Shown piece by piece: positions 13,121 to 19,890 of a DNA stretch of 25,360 nucleotides. The notes under the pieces are model-generated. The model made no database searches and was not told the DNA's origin. It was given only the letters and a program-made list of their open reading frames with translations. A program made the position numbers and the translations under genes. This DNA is from an uncultured Peptococcaceae bacterium (GTDB lineage: Bacteria > Bacillota > Peptococcia > Peptococcales > Peptococcaceae): positions 1-25,360 of the forward strand of contig CAUDRX010000010.1 of NCBI GenBank assembly GCA_958451915.1. Reading direction: 5' to 3'. Position 1 is the first letter of the stretch. Every line of letters begins with the position of its first letter.

Positions 13121-13921
13121 ATGGACAGCTTACAATTTCTCGGCACCGGACACGCCATGGCCTACCACTGCTATACAACCTGTCTGGTACTCAAACACGA
13201 TGACCATCTCTTTATGACCGACGGCGGCAGCGGCAATGGGGTGCTCCTGCAGATGGAGCGTGCCGGCATCGCCGCAGACGCCCTCACCGATCTCTTTGTC
13301 TCCCACTGCCACACCGACCACCTCATCGGTGCCATCTGGCTCGTGCGTACCGTCGGCCAGACCTTTGGCCGCGGCCGCACAGCACCATTCACGATCTATG
13401 GCGAAGCCAGCGTTCTCCGGACCCTGCGCACCTGCTGTGAGCTCCTTGTCTCAAACCGCGTCACAGCGCTCTTTGACAAAGACATCCGCTTCCAGGCGGT
13501 GGGCGACGGTGAAACCTGCGCCATCGGGCCATGGCAGGTCACCTTTTTTGACACCGGCGCCACCAAGACTGTACAGTACGGCTGGCGTGCGCGTCTCACA
13601 AACGGTGAAAGCCTGGTCTTCCTCGGCGACGAACCACTCTATGACCGCGGGCTGCCTTACGCCAAAAACTGTGACCACCTCATCCACGAAGCGATGTGTC
13701 TCCAGGCAGATGCAGACAAGATCAATCCACATCGTATCAGCCATTCCACCGTCCGTGATGCCGCAGAGAACGCCACCAGGGCTGGCGCCAGACACCTCAT
13801 CCTCTTCCACAGCGAAGACACCGGCCTCGACACCCGCAAAGCCCGCTACGAAGCCGAAGCGCGCCAGTATTTCGATGGCCCGGTCGACGCACCGAACGAT
13901 CTCGACGTGATCACACTTTAA
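13121..13921 (+). CDS. MBL-fold metallo-hydrolase (RNase Z-like)
   Basis: The ATG at 13121 follows the previous stop by one base, with AAGGAAG about 9 nt upstream; it gives 266 aa. The metal site motif is H62-C-H64-T-D66-H67, within LFVSHCHTDHLIG. The opening LQFLGTGHAM and the later DTGATKTVQYGWRARL, FLGDEP and HLIHEAM stretches follow the beta-lactamase-fold layout of RNase Z and related phosphodiesterases; HRISHSTVRDAAENA and LILFHSED supply further His/Asp ligands. The long flexible arm of true RNase Z is not evident. It may be a tRNA-processing-like nuclease, a phosphodiesterase or a simple hydrolase. It sits between the 92-aa gene and an RNA helicase, which favours RNA or nucleotide metabolism. 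Confidence 0.88.
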   Translation: MDSLQFLGTGHAMAYHCYTTCLVLKHDDHLFMTDGGSGNGVLLQMERAGIAADALTDLFVSHCHTDHLIGAIWLVRTVGQTFGRGRTAPFTIYGEASVLRTLRTCCELLVSNRVTALFDKDIRFQAVGDGETCAIGPWQVTFFDTGATKTVQYGWRARLTNGESLVFLGDEPLYDRGLPYAKNCDHLIHEAMCLQADADKINPHRISHSTVRDAAENATRAGARHLILFHSEDTGLDTRKARYEAEARQYFDGPVDAPNDLDVITL

Positions 13922-13939
13922 ACCATGAAGGAGGATTCC

Positions 13940-15202
13940 ATGGACTCTATCTTCAACGACCTTCCGCCGACGCTGAAAGACACGCTGGAAAGCACCTTCA
14001 GTATCACTGCCCCGATGCCGGTTCAGACCGCGTCTTTCCCGCTCATCCGTGAAGGGCGCAACCTCGTCATGCAGTCGCGCACGGGCAGCGGCAAAACCCT
14101 GGCTTATCTCCTGCCTCTCCTGACAAAACTCACCCCCGGCGAGAGCGGCAACAAGCTGCTCATCGTCGCACCGACCCAGGAACTCGCCGTGCAGATCGGC
14201 CATGTCATCCGTGATATGAACGCTCATCTCGATACCCCCTACAGCCTCGCCCTCATCGGCGGCGGTGCCAACATCAGCCACCAGCTTGAAAAACTGAAGA
14301 CAAAACCGCAGATCCTCGTAGGTACGCCGGGACGCATCCTCGAACTCTTTGACCGCCGCAAGATCAACGGACAGACCATCGAGGGCGTCGTCTTTGACGA
14401 AGTTGACGCTTTACTGGAGCAGGAAAGCGGGCGTCCTCTCGCCGCCATCCAGAAAGCCCTGCGCAGGAGCACCCAGACCATTGCCTGCTCGGCATCGATC
14501 GATGCTGATGCGCGCGCCTGGCTCTCTGCACACATCCCGGAAGCAGAATTCCTCATCAGCGACAGTGAGGCCGCCCTCAACCCAAACATCGGCCACTTTT
14601 TCCTGCGCTGCGAAGCCCGCAGGAAGTTTGACAACCTGCGCAAGGCGCTCGCTGCCATGGACGGCAAAACACTGATCTTTTTGAATGGCGATGACGAGAT
14701 CGCCCATCTCCAGGACCGCCTTGCCTACCACCACATCGAAGCCGGCGTGCTCTCGGCCGATATGAAAAAGCTCGAACGCCAGAAAGCCCTCGAGACTTTC
14801 CGTCAGGGTTTTGACGGCATCCTCATCGCCAGCGACCTGGCAGCCCGTGGTCTGGACGTGCCGGATATCGATCAGGTCATCAATCTCGATTTTCCGCTGG
14901 AACCGCTGACCTACGTGCATCGTGCCGGCCGCACCGGCCGCGGTGATGCCGATGGCGCCACGCTTTCCTTCGTCAGCGACCACGACGAAGCCGCCATCCG
15001 CATCTATCAGCGTGACCTCGGCATCCAGTTTGAAGAAGTGCATTTCTCCAAAGGCATGATCGTCGCTGGTCCGGCGCCTGAGAAACCAAAGAAAAAACCG
15101 CAGCACAAGCCTGCTTTGGCAGCAAAACCAAAGCACAAGGACCGCGCCCGCAAAGCCAGGGCCAAAGGCGCACCAAAGCGATTGAAACGAGGTGACCACT
15201 GA
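13940..15202 (+). CDS. DEAD-box-family RNA helicase with DEVD box and basic tail
   Basis: I use the ATG at 13940, with AAGGAGG 5 nt upstream; the protein is 420 aa. Motifs in order are the Q motif (PMPVQTASFPLI), motif I SRTGSGKT (46-53), Ia PTQELA, motif Ib TPGR, motif II D153-E-V-D instead of DEAD, motif III S-A-S (184-186), motif V ARGLDV and motif VI HRAGRTGRG. It unwinds short RNA duplexes, as in ribosome assembly or mRNA turnover. Residues from about 375 form a Lys/Arg/Pro/Ala-rich tail (KPKKKPQHKP and onward) likely to bind RNA. The spacing to the MBL gene is 18 nt, and the stop overlaps the Nudix start by one base. Confidence 0.95.
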   Translation: MDSIFNDLPPTLKDTLESTFSITAPMPVQTASFPLIREGRNLVMQSRTGSGKTLAYLLPLLTKLTPGESGNKLLIVAPTQELAVQIGHVIRDMNAHLDTPYSLALIGGGANISHQLEKLKTKPQILVGTPGRILELFDRRKINGQTIEGVVFDEVDALLEQESGRPLAAIQKALRRSTQTIACSASIDADARAWLSAHIPEAEFLISDSEAALNPNIGHFFLRCEARRKFDNLRKALAAMDGKTLIFLNGDDEIAHLQDRLAYHHIEAGVLSADMKKLERQKALETFRQGFDGILIASDLAARGLDVPDIDQVINLDFPLEPLTYVHRAGRTGRGDADGATLSFVSDHDEAAIRIYQRDLGIQFEEVHFSKGMIVAGPAPEKPKKKPQHKPALAAKPKHKDRARKARAKGAPKRLKRGDH

Positions 15203-15756
15203 TGGCTTCACAGGCCAGCGGCCAGGGTGCCAAAGGAGAATACTGGGACCTCTTTGACAGCGACCGCCGTCCCACAGGCGAAACCCTGCGCCGCGGCGAA
15301 CCGCTGCCCGATGGCCGATATCACACCATCATCGGCGTCTGGACGATCCATGACCGCCTCGGCCGCATCCTCCTCACCAAACGTCATCCCGCCAAGCTCA
15401 TCTGCCCCAACCAGTGGGAGAACACCGGCGGCTCCATCCTTGCCGGCGAAGCAAGCTGTGCAGGCGCTGCCCGGGAGGTGCGCGAAGAGACCGGCATGGA
15501 CTGCGCTTGCAGCGACCTCGAGCACATCCAGACCATCCGCATCCCTACGGCCTTCGTTGACTGCTACATCTACCACACCACGATCGATCCCGACGGCATT
15601 GTCCTGCAGGACGGTGAGACCGTTGACTGGCGCTGGGTCACTCTCGAAGAGCTGGAAGCCACCATCGCTGACGGCACCTTCTCCGACCCGGAGATCGAAC
15701 AGTACAACGCCTGCAAAGCTGCGCTCATGGACGCGCTTCGTGCAGTGATGCCTTAA
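15202..15756 (+). CDS. Nudix hydrolase
   Basis: The 184-aa protein carries a full Nudix box G-x5-E-x7-REVxEETGM at about 77-99 (GSILAGE through REVREETGM), which binds Mg and hydrolyses nucleoside-diphosphate-linked substrates. The N-terminal part (EYWDLFDSDRRPTGETLRRG and YHTIIGVWTIHDRLGRILLTKR) resembles the YfcD/isopentenyl-diphosphate-isomerase-like Nudix branch; the catalytic residues of IPP isomerase are not obvious. The ATG overlaps the helicase stop (TGATG), so translation is coupled. It is the last gene of the operon, and a terminator lies about 90 nt after the stop. The gap 15757-15848 holds a 14-bp palindrome (15762-15775) and nothing else I can name. Substrate unknown; a nucleotide-pool cleaning or RNA-cap-like role is possible. 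Confidence 0.92.
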   Translation: MASQASGQGAKGEYWDLFDSDRRPTGETLRRGEPLPDGRYHTIIGVWTIHDRLGRILLTKRHPAKLICPNQWENTGGSILAGEASCAGAAREVREETGMDCACSDLEHIQTIRIPTAFVDCYIYHTTIDPDGIVLQDGETVDWRWVTLEELEATIADGTFSDPEIEQYNACKAALMDALRAVMP

Positions 15757-15848
15757 AAGCGGCAGCCCGGGCTGCAGAAGGCGCTTGCGGAGAGCCTGCA
15801 AACGCCTTGTATCTCTTTGTATCGTCATGTATGGAGGCCTGACAGCAT

Positions 15849-15897
15849 AAAAAAGCACTCGCATTGCGATATCTCATGCAATGCGAGTGCTTTTGCT
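15849..15897. terminator. Bidirectional terminator between Nudix and flavoprotein genes
   Basis: A perfect 17-bp stem (15851-15867 with 15878-15894, 10-nt loop) has A-rich and T-rich ends on both sides, giving a U tract in either direction. Confidence 0.9.
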
Positions 15898-15927
15898 TTT
15901 CAGGGGAAACACTGCGCCCCAAAGCGC

Positions 15928-16575
15928 TCACTGCCTGCCAAGCCGTTCACCCAATGCATATGCGCGCTGGCATTCCTTCGGGAACTCGTTCTCAAGCCAG
16001 GCTTTTTTCTTTTCGGGGTCAAAACTGCTGGAAGCATATTTGCTGTAGTCGTCGAACTGATAGGCATTGAAAGCATTGAGGGTCTCCGTGTCGCCAAGAA
16101 AGCGCTGAAAGCGGGCGGCGTCACGAGCGGTGGTATCATAGTTGGTCTTTTCATGGGCAGCCTGATCAGGCACGCCCATGGTATAGATGAGCCCGACGCG
16201 GATGCGGCGGCCATAACCCTCGTCCGGGGCGCTGCCTGTATAGTGGTTTGGCGGAAAGAGCAATCGTTCATAGAAATTGCGCACAGCGCCAGGCACCTCG
16301 CCGTAATAGATCGGCGCCGCGACGACAAGGGCATCGGCGGCAAGGATCTTCTCGAGCACTGGCGTCAGCGCGTCCCGCTGGGCGCAGCGTGTATAACTCG
16401 GACCGCCGAGGCGCTTGCAGGCGAAACAGCTGATACAGCCGCGAAAGCTGAGGTCAAAAAGATCGATGCGTTCCACCTCTGCGCCTGCGGCCTTCGCACC
16501 ATCGAGGGCATGATCGAGGAGCTGGGACGAATGCCATTTTTTACGCGGGCTGCCATTGATTCCGATGACTTTCAT
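15928..16575 (-). CDS. NAD(P)H-dependent FMN reductase / iron-sulfur flavoprotein-like
   Basis: The 215-aa protein begins MKVIGINGSPRKKWHSSQLL, the flavodoxin-fold FMN phosphate loop (GSPR.....). VVAAPIYYGEVPGAVRNFYER (84-104) is the second FMN-binding strand of this family. Between them, C47-x2-C50-x2-C53 and then C64 form a Cys cluster like the [4Fe-4S] site of archaeal and clostridial iron-sulfur flavoproteins, though the last spacing (ten residues) is longer than usual. It likely passes electrons from NAD(P)H or ferredoxin to small acceptors. AAGGA lies 5 nt before the ATG. It sits 57 nt after the LanFEG-like permease on the same strand but has its own strong promoter, and ends at a bidirectional terminator. 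Confidence 0.88.
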   Translation of the reverse strand: MKVIGINGSPRKKWHSSQLLDHALDGAKAAGAEVERIDLFDLSFRGCISCFACKRLGGPSYTRCAQRDALTPVLEKILAADALVVAAPIYYGEVPGAVRNFYERLLFPPNHYTGSAPDEGYGRRIRVGLIYTMGVPDQAAHEKTNYDTTARDAARFQRFLGDTETLNAFNAYQFDDYSKYASSSFDPEKKKAWLENEFPKECQRAYALGERLGRQ

Positions 16576-16607
16576 AAGGATCCTTCCTCTCTGTGAGATT
16601 TTTCCTC

Positions 16608-16636
16608 ATTATAGCACAGCCGCTGCAAGGTGTCAT
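16608..16636 (-). promoter_or_regulatory. Promoter of the flavoprotein gene
   Basis: On the minus strand ATGACA (16636-16631) and TATAAT (16613-16608) are spaced 17 bp, and TGC directly precedes the -10. The -35 overlaps the stop codon of the upstream permease gene. Confidence 0.78.
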
Positions 16637-17364
16637 TCCCCGCCGACATCGCGCCGCGCCAGCAAGCGGATGGTAAGGATGGCGAAGACAAGCATGCAGA
16701 CGGCCGTCGATACAGCGAGCTGAACGAAGTCGACCTCCATCTGCGGGTTGTTGGCACGCATGCCGACGGCAAGCAGCGAATATGGAAAATACAATCCCCA
16801 GCCCTGGGCCGTCACCATGAGCCCGGCAATGCCGCCCAAAAGGCCGATGGCCACTGGGATCGCAAAGGAACGGATGAGCAGGCTCAGAAAGAGCTGCACG
16901 GCGCAGATGGCGATGCTGCCCAGCGCGCCGCAGCCGAGCCATTCGACGAGTTCCGGCGGTAAGGGGTCACGGATGCCTGCAAGGAAGCCACTGGCGATGA
17001 AGAGCACCCCGCAGACAAGCTGCGTCAGAATGCTCACACCGATCGCCGGCACGAGCTTGGCAAGATAGAGACCGGTCCGCGAAACTGGCGCAGTGAGAAA
17101 GCTGTTGAAACTGTGATCGGTATTTTCCAGCCGCCATTCCCAGGCGCAGTAAACAGCAAGCAAAGCCGGCAGGAAAAAGTACGACGCAAAAAGCGTGTGC
17201 TGGGTCCAAAGGCTGTACCAGCTGCTTTTAAGCAGTGCCAGATTACCGAGATAGTTAAAGGTGCCGAGCACCGCCGGGATCAGCGGCAGCACGATAAAGG
17301 CCAGCCATACCGGCGCACGATGCGCCTTGATGCATTCAGCACACAATGCACGGATGATCATCAT
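16633..17364 (-). CDS. LanG/MutG-like lantibiotic-immunity ABC permease
   Basis: The 243-aa protein has about six hydrophobic spans and begins MMIIRALCAECIKAHRAPVW, a short cytoplasmic start typical of LanE/LanG permeases. The motif EWRLENTDHSFNSFLTAPVSR matches the conserved E-x-x-x-x-x-x-W-x-x-L-x-T-x-P loop of this ABC-2 group. Its start directly follows the stop of the partner permease gene, with AAGGAGG 5 nt before the ATG. With the partner and the ATPase it forms a three-gene exporter that would protect against lantibiotics or other cationic peptides by expelling them from the membrane. The downstream flavoprotein gene has its own promoter, so this is the last gene of the operon. Confidence 0.88.
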   Translation of the reverse strand: MMIIRALCAECIKAHRAPVWLAFIVLPLIPAVLGTFNYLGNLALLKSSWYSLWTQHTLFASYFFLPALLAVYCAWEWRLENTDHSFNSFLTAPVSRTGLYLAKLVPAIGVSILTQLVCGVLFIASGFLAGIRDPLPPELVEWLGCGALGSIAICAVQLFLSLLIRSFAIPVAIGLLGGIAGLMVTAQGWGLYFPYSLLAVGMRANNPQMEVDFVQLAVSTAVCMLVFAILTIRLLARRDVGGE

Positions 17365-18114
17365 TCAGACCTCCTTTCGCACGAAAAGCGTACGTCCAAC
17401 GATGAAAAACACGAGGGCCCAGATGGCGAAGAGCACCACATCGATGGCCGCCGGCGTGCGCCAGTAAAATTCTGTGTAGCGCGTGGCTTCATCCCACCAC
17501 ATGGCCACCTGACTGAAAAGCCCGTAGTAACTCCAGGGCAGAAGCCGCTGCACCACATTTGGGAAGAATAACCCCATCAGCCCGAGGAAGCTCCCGGCCA
17601 GGCCCACAATGAGCGGCACGGCCTGGTTGGCAAAGCGCAAGCTGAGCCCCTGCTGCAAAAGATAGAGCATCATCGACACCGCCCAGCTGACAATGGTAAA
17701 AAAGCCCCAGGCCTGGTACGGGATCCCGCCAGGAAAAGCTTCGTAGTAGCCCACGCCGAGAAAGAGCCCTGTGCGCAGGAGCATCAACAGCCCCAGCACG
17801 ATCGCGCCCCAAAGGAGCTTGACATTGTAAAGGCGGCCCGGCGTTGTCAGCGTCTCCAGACTTTTCAGCGTACTGCCCCTGTGCTCGATCTCACAGTTGC
17901 GGCTGGCGATGACAGCCGTCGCCAGTGGCAGCATAAAGCTGTCGACCATCGCCAGATCGTAGAGCAGCCACATCCATCCCTGACGCAGGTCGGCTGCATC
18001 CATGCGCAGGATCGACGTAAAGATCCAGACAAGCTGTGCAGCGATGAGCGCCAGCCCGACGAGAAAGATCTTGCGCCGGCGGCATTTGAAAAATTCCAGT
18101 CTCAGGAGACTCAT
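17365..18114 (-). CDS. LanE/MutE-like lantibiotic-immunity ABC permease
   Basis: The 249-aa protein has about six spans and opens MSLLRLEFFKCRRRKIF. Its conserved loop EIEHRGSTLKSLETLTTPGRLYNVKL is the EpiE/MutE-family pattern (E-x-x-x-x-x-K-x-L-x-x-x-P) and pairs with the WRLEN loop of the second permease. Its ATG overlaps the ATPase stop by four bases (ATGA), and the second permease begins immediately after its stop. Two different permeases plus one ATPase is the LanFEG or CprABC arrangement and not BcrAB, which has one permease. Confidence 0.88.
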   Translation of the reverse strand: MSLLRLEFFKCRRRKIFLVGLALIAAQLVWIFTSILRMDAADLRQGWMWLLYDLAMVDSFMLPLATAVIASRNCEIEHRGSTLKSLETLTTPGRLYNVKLLWGAIVLGLLMLLRTGLFLGVGYYEAFPGGIPYQAWGFFTIVSWAVSMMLYLLQQGLSLRFANQAVPLIVGLAGSFLGLMGLFFPNVVQRLLPWSYYGLFSQVAMWWDEATRYTEFYWRTPAAIDVVLFAIWALVFFIVGRTLFVRKEV

Positions 18115-19031
18115 AACGTCGCCCCCTTCCCGGTGAGTTCGAGGAAGATGTCCTCCAGGCTCTTCTGCCGTTCCTCCAGACGCAGTACGCCAATGCGCTG
18201 CGTCACGAGCAATTCCGCCAGCGCTGCCGTCGTCTCGTCAGTGAGCAGCGGCAGCACGAGCCAGCCTTCTTCGTCTGTGCTCACACGCAGCCGACGCTCG
18301 CGCAAGAGCTGCCCGGCGCGGGCGTTGTCTGTCGTGCGCAGCGCCAGATGGTGCTGGCTCTTGCTGTGCAGGGCAGCGAGGCTGTCCTGGAAGACGAGCT
18401 CACCCTCGCGGATAATGCCAACGTGGTCGGCCATCTGGTCGATCTCGCTGAGCAGGTGGCTGGAGACGACGACCGTCATGCCGAAGCGGCTCGGCAGCGC
18501 CTTGATGAGCTCGCGCATCTCCTGAATGCCGGCAGGATCGAGGCCATTGGTCGGTTCATCGAGGATCAGGAGCCGCGGATAGCCCAGCAGCGCCGCTGCC
18601 AGACCCAGCCGCTGCTTCATGCCAAGGCTGTAATGAGCGGCACGCTTGTCCTTTGCATCGGTGAGACGCACGATCTCCAGCACCTCGCGGATATTCTGTG
18701 CCGGCACACCGCGCATCGTCTGCACGATGCGCAGGTTTTCTTCACCAGTAAGATGGCCGTAGTAACTCGGGCTCTCGATGAGACTGCCGATCTGCGAAAG
18801 GATACGGAGACGATTGCGCCGCGTCATCCCTTCGCCAAAAACAGCGACATCGCCGGCTGTCGGCCGCACAAGGCCAAGGATCATCTTCAACGTTGTCGAT
18901 TTACCGGCGCCGTTCGGTCCGAGGAAGCCGTAAATGCAGCCCTCCGGCACGCGCAGGCCGAGGTCATTGACGCGCAGGACGCTGCCATAGCGTTTCGAAA
19001 GATGGTGTGTCTGTATGATGGATGTTGTCAT
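18111..19031 (-). CDS. LanF/BcrA-like ABC transporter ATPase
   Basis: The 306-aa ATPase has Walker A GPNGAGKST (38-46), a Q-loop around QIGSLIESPSYYGHLTGEENL, the signature YSLGMKQRLGLA (134-145, with LGMKQ in place of SGGxQ, as usual in the BcrA/LanF group), Walker B LLILDEPTNGLDP (154-166) and an H-loop VSSH. A C-terminal extension (about 220-306) is typical of drug and bacteriocin exporters. GGAGG lies 8 nt before the ATG. It is the first gene of the exporter operon and lies divergent from the regulator gene at 19195, with which it probably shares control: the two-component pair would sense a peptide and switch on the exporter. Confidence 0.94.
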   Translation of the reverse strand: MTTSIIQTHHLSKRYGSVLRVNDLGLRVPEGCIYGFLGPNGAGKSTTLKMILGLVRPTAGDVAVFGEGMTRRNRLRILSQIGSLIESPSYYGHLTGEENLRIVQTMRGVPAQNIREVLEIVRLTDAKDKRAAHYSLGMKQRLGLAAALLGYPRLLILDEPTNGLDPAGIQEMRELIKALPSRFGMTVVVSSHLLSEIDQMADHVGIIREGELVFQDSLAALHSKSQHHLALRTTDNARAGQLLRERRLRVSTDEEGWLVLPLLTDETTAALAELLVTQRIGVLRLEERQKSLEDIFLELTGKGATL

Positions 19032-19064
19032 GTTTTTTCCCTCCGTTCTTGATCTGATGCATCC

Positions 19065-19070
19065 ATCATA
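19065..19070 (-). promoter_or_regulatory. Candidate -10 of the exporter operon
   Basis: TATGAT on the minus strand, about 35 nt before the ATPase ATG. No convincing -35 is present, which would suit an activator-dependent promoter. Weak on its own. Confidence 0.38.
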
Positions 19071-19118
19071 CCCGGCCTGCCTTAAGGACCGCTGACAGCT
19101 GCCTTACGATTACCTGAA

Positions 19119-19140
19119 TTCTGCCGTTCACACGGCAGAA
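19119..19140. promoter_or_regulatory. Palindromic operator candidate between exporter and two-component genes
   Basis: TTCTGCCGT (19119-19127) and ACGGCAGAA (19132-19140) form a perfect 9-bp inverted repeat around TCAC. A further CAGAATT at 19145-19151 mirrors AATTCTG at 19117-19123. The palindrome overlaps the -35 position of the regulator promoter. It could bind the response regulator or a repressor, or form a hairpin. Confidence 0.5.
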
Positions 19141-19152
19141 CGACCAGAATTG

Positions 19153-19161
19153 TGCTATGAT
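19153..19161 (+). promoter_or_regulatory. Extended -10 promoter of the two-component operon
   Basis: TGC-TATGAT (19153-19161), in the GTGCTAT context seen at other promoters here. The -35 position falls in the palindrome. Confidence 0.6.
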
Positions 19162-19194
19162 AAAGTCATCATAAACCGAAAGGGATGATCCCAC

Positions 19195-19890
19195 ATGTCT
19201 TATAAGATCCTCATCGTCGACGACGAGCCGGCTCTGCGTGAGATGATCCGCGCCTTTCTCGCTCAGGCTGGTTACGAGGTCGTGAGCGCCGCCACCTGTG
19301 CAGAAGCACTCGCTGCTTTTCGCAGCGCGCACCCGCACGCTGTGCTCCTCGATGTGATGCTGCCCGACGGCGACGGCTTCAGCCTCTTTGGCCAGCTGCG
19401 CGCCCTTCGCGATGTGCCGACACTCTTCCTCTCGGCCCGCGACGAAGACGCCGCCCGCCTCGAAGGGCTCGGTCTCGGCGCCGACGATTACATCACCAAA
19501 CCTTTCCTGCCAGAAGAGCTTCTGCTGCGCCTGGCTGCTGTGCTCCGCCGCAGCTACACGGCAGGTGCTGCCGATGCGGAAACGGCCCGGCTCGGCGATT
19601 GCACCATCGACTGGGGCAAGAGCCTCGTGCGGCGCGATGGCAAAGAAACGCCGCTCACTGCCAAGGAATACACCCTGCTCCGAAAGCTCTGGGACAACCG
19701 TGGCAACATCGTTACCATCGACGCGCTCTGTGATGCCCTTTGGGAGGGGCCGAACATTGGTTATGAAAACACCCTCATGGTGCACGTGCGCCGCCTGCGC
19801 GCCAAGATCGAAGCAGACCCATCGCATCCACAGCACCTGCTCACCGTGCGCGGTCTCGGCTACCGACTGGCCAGGGGGGACGGATCATGA
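19195..19890 (+). CDS. OmpR/PhoB-family response regulator
   Basis: The 231-aa protein has a full receiver: D9 D10 (VDDEP), phospho-acceptor D53 in LLDVMLPDGDGF, S80 in LFLSA and K102 in ITKPF. A winged-helix DNA-binding domain follows (about 130-228) with TAKEYTLLRKLWDNRGNIVT, TLMVHVRRLRAKIE and the ending LTVRGLGYRL. AAGGGA lies 9 nt before the ATG. Its stop overlaps the kinase start by four bases. Placed back-to-back with a LanFEG-like exporter, it is most likely the activator of that exporter in response to an antimicrobial peptide, as in CprRK or NisRK-type systems. Confidence 0.95.
   Translation: MSYKILIVDDEPALREMIRAFLAQAGYEVVSAATCAEALAAFRSAHPHAVLLDVMLPDGDGFSLFGQLRALRDVPTLFLSARDEDAARLEGLGLGADDYITKPFLPEELLLRLAAVLRRSYTAGAADAETARLGDCTIDWGKSLVRRDGKETPLTAKEYTLLRKLWDNRGNIVTIDALCDALWEGPNIGYENTLMVHVRRLRAKIEADPSHPQHLLTVRGLGYRLARGDGS

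Noticed and set aside
15762..15775. Perfect 14-bp palindrome GCAGCCCGGGCTGC after the Nudix gene
   Set aside because: It has no loop for a good hairpin and no promoter nearby to make it an operator; probably chance in GC-rich DNA.
19066..19836. Minus-strand frame antisense to the response regulator
   Set aside because: It overlaps the invariant receiver and winged-helix codons and ignores the exporter promoter region.
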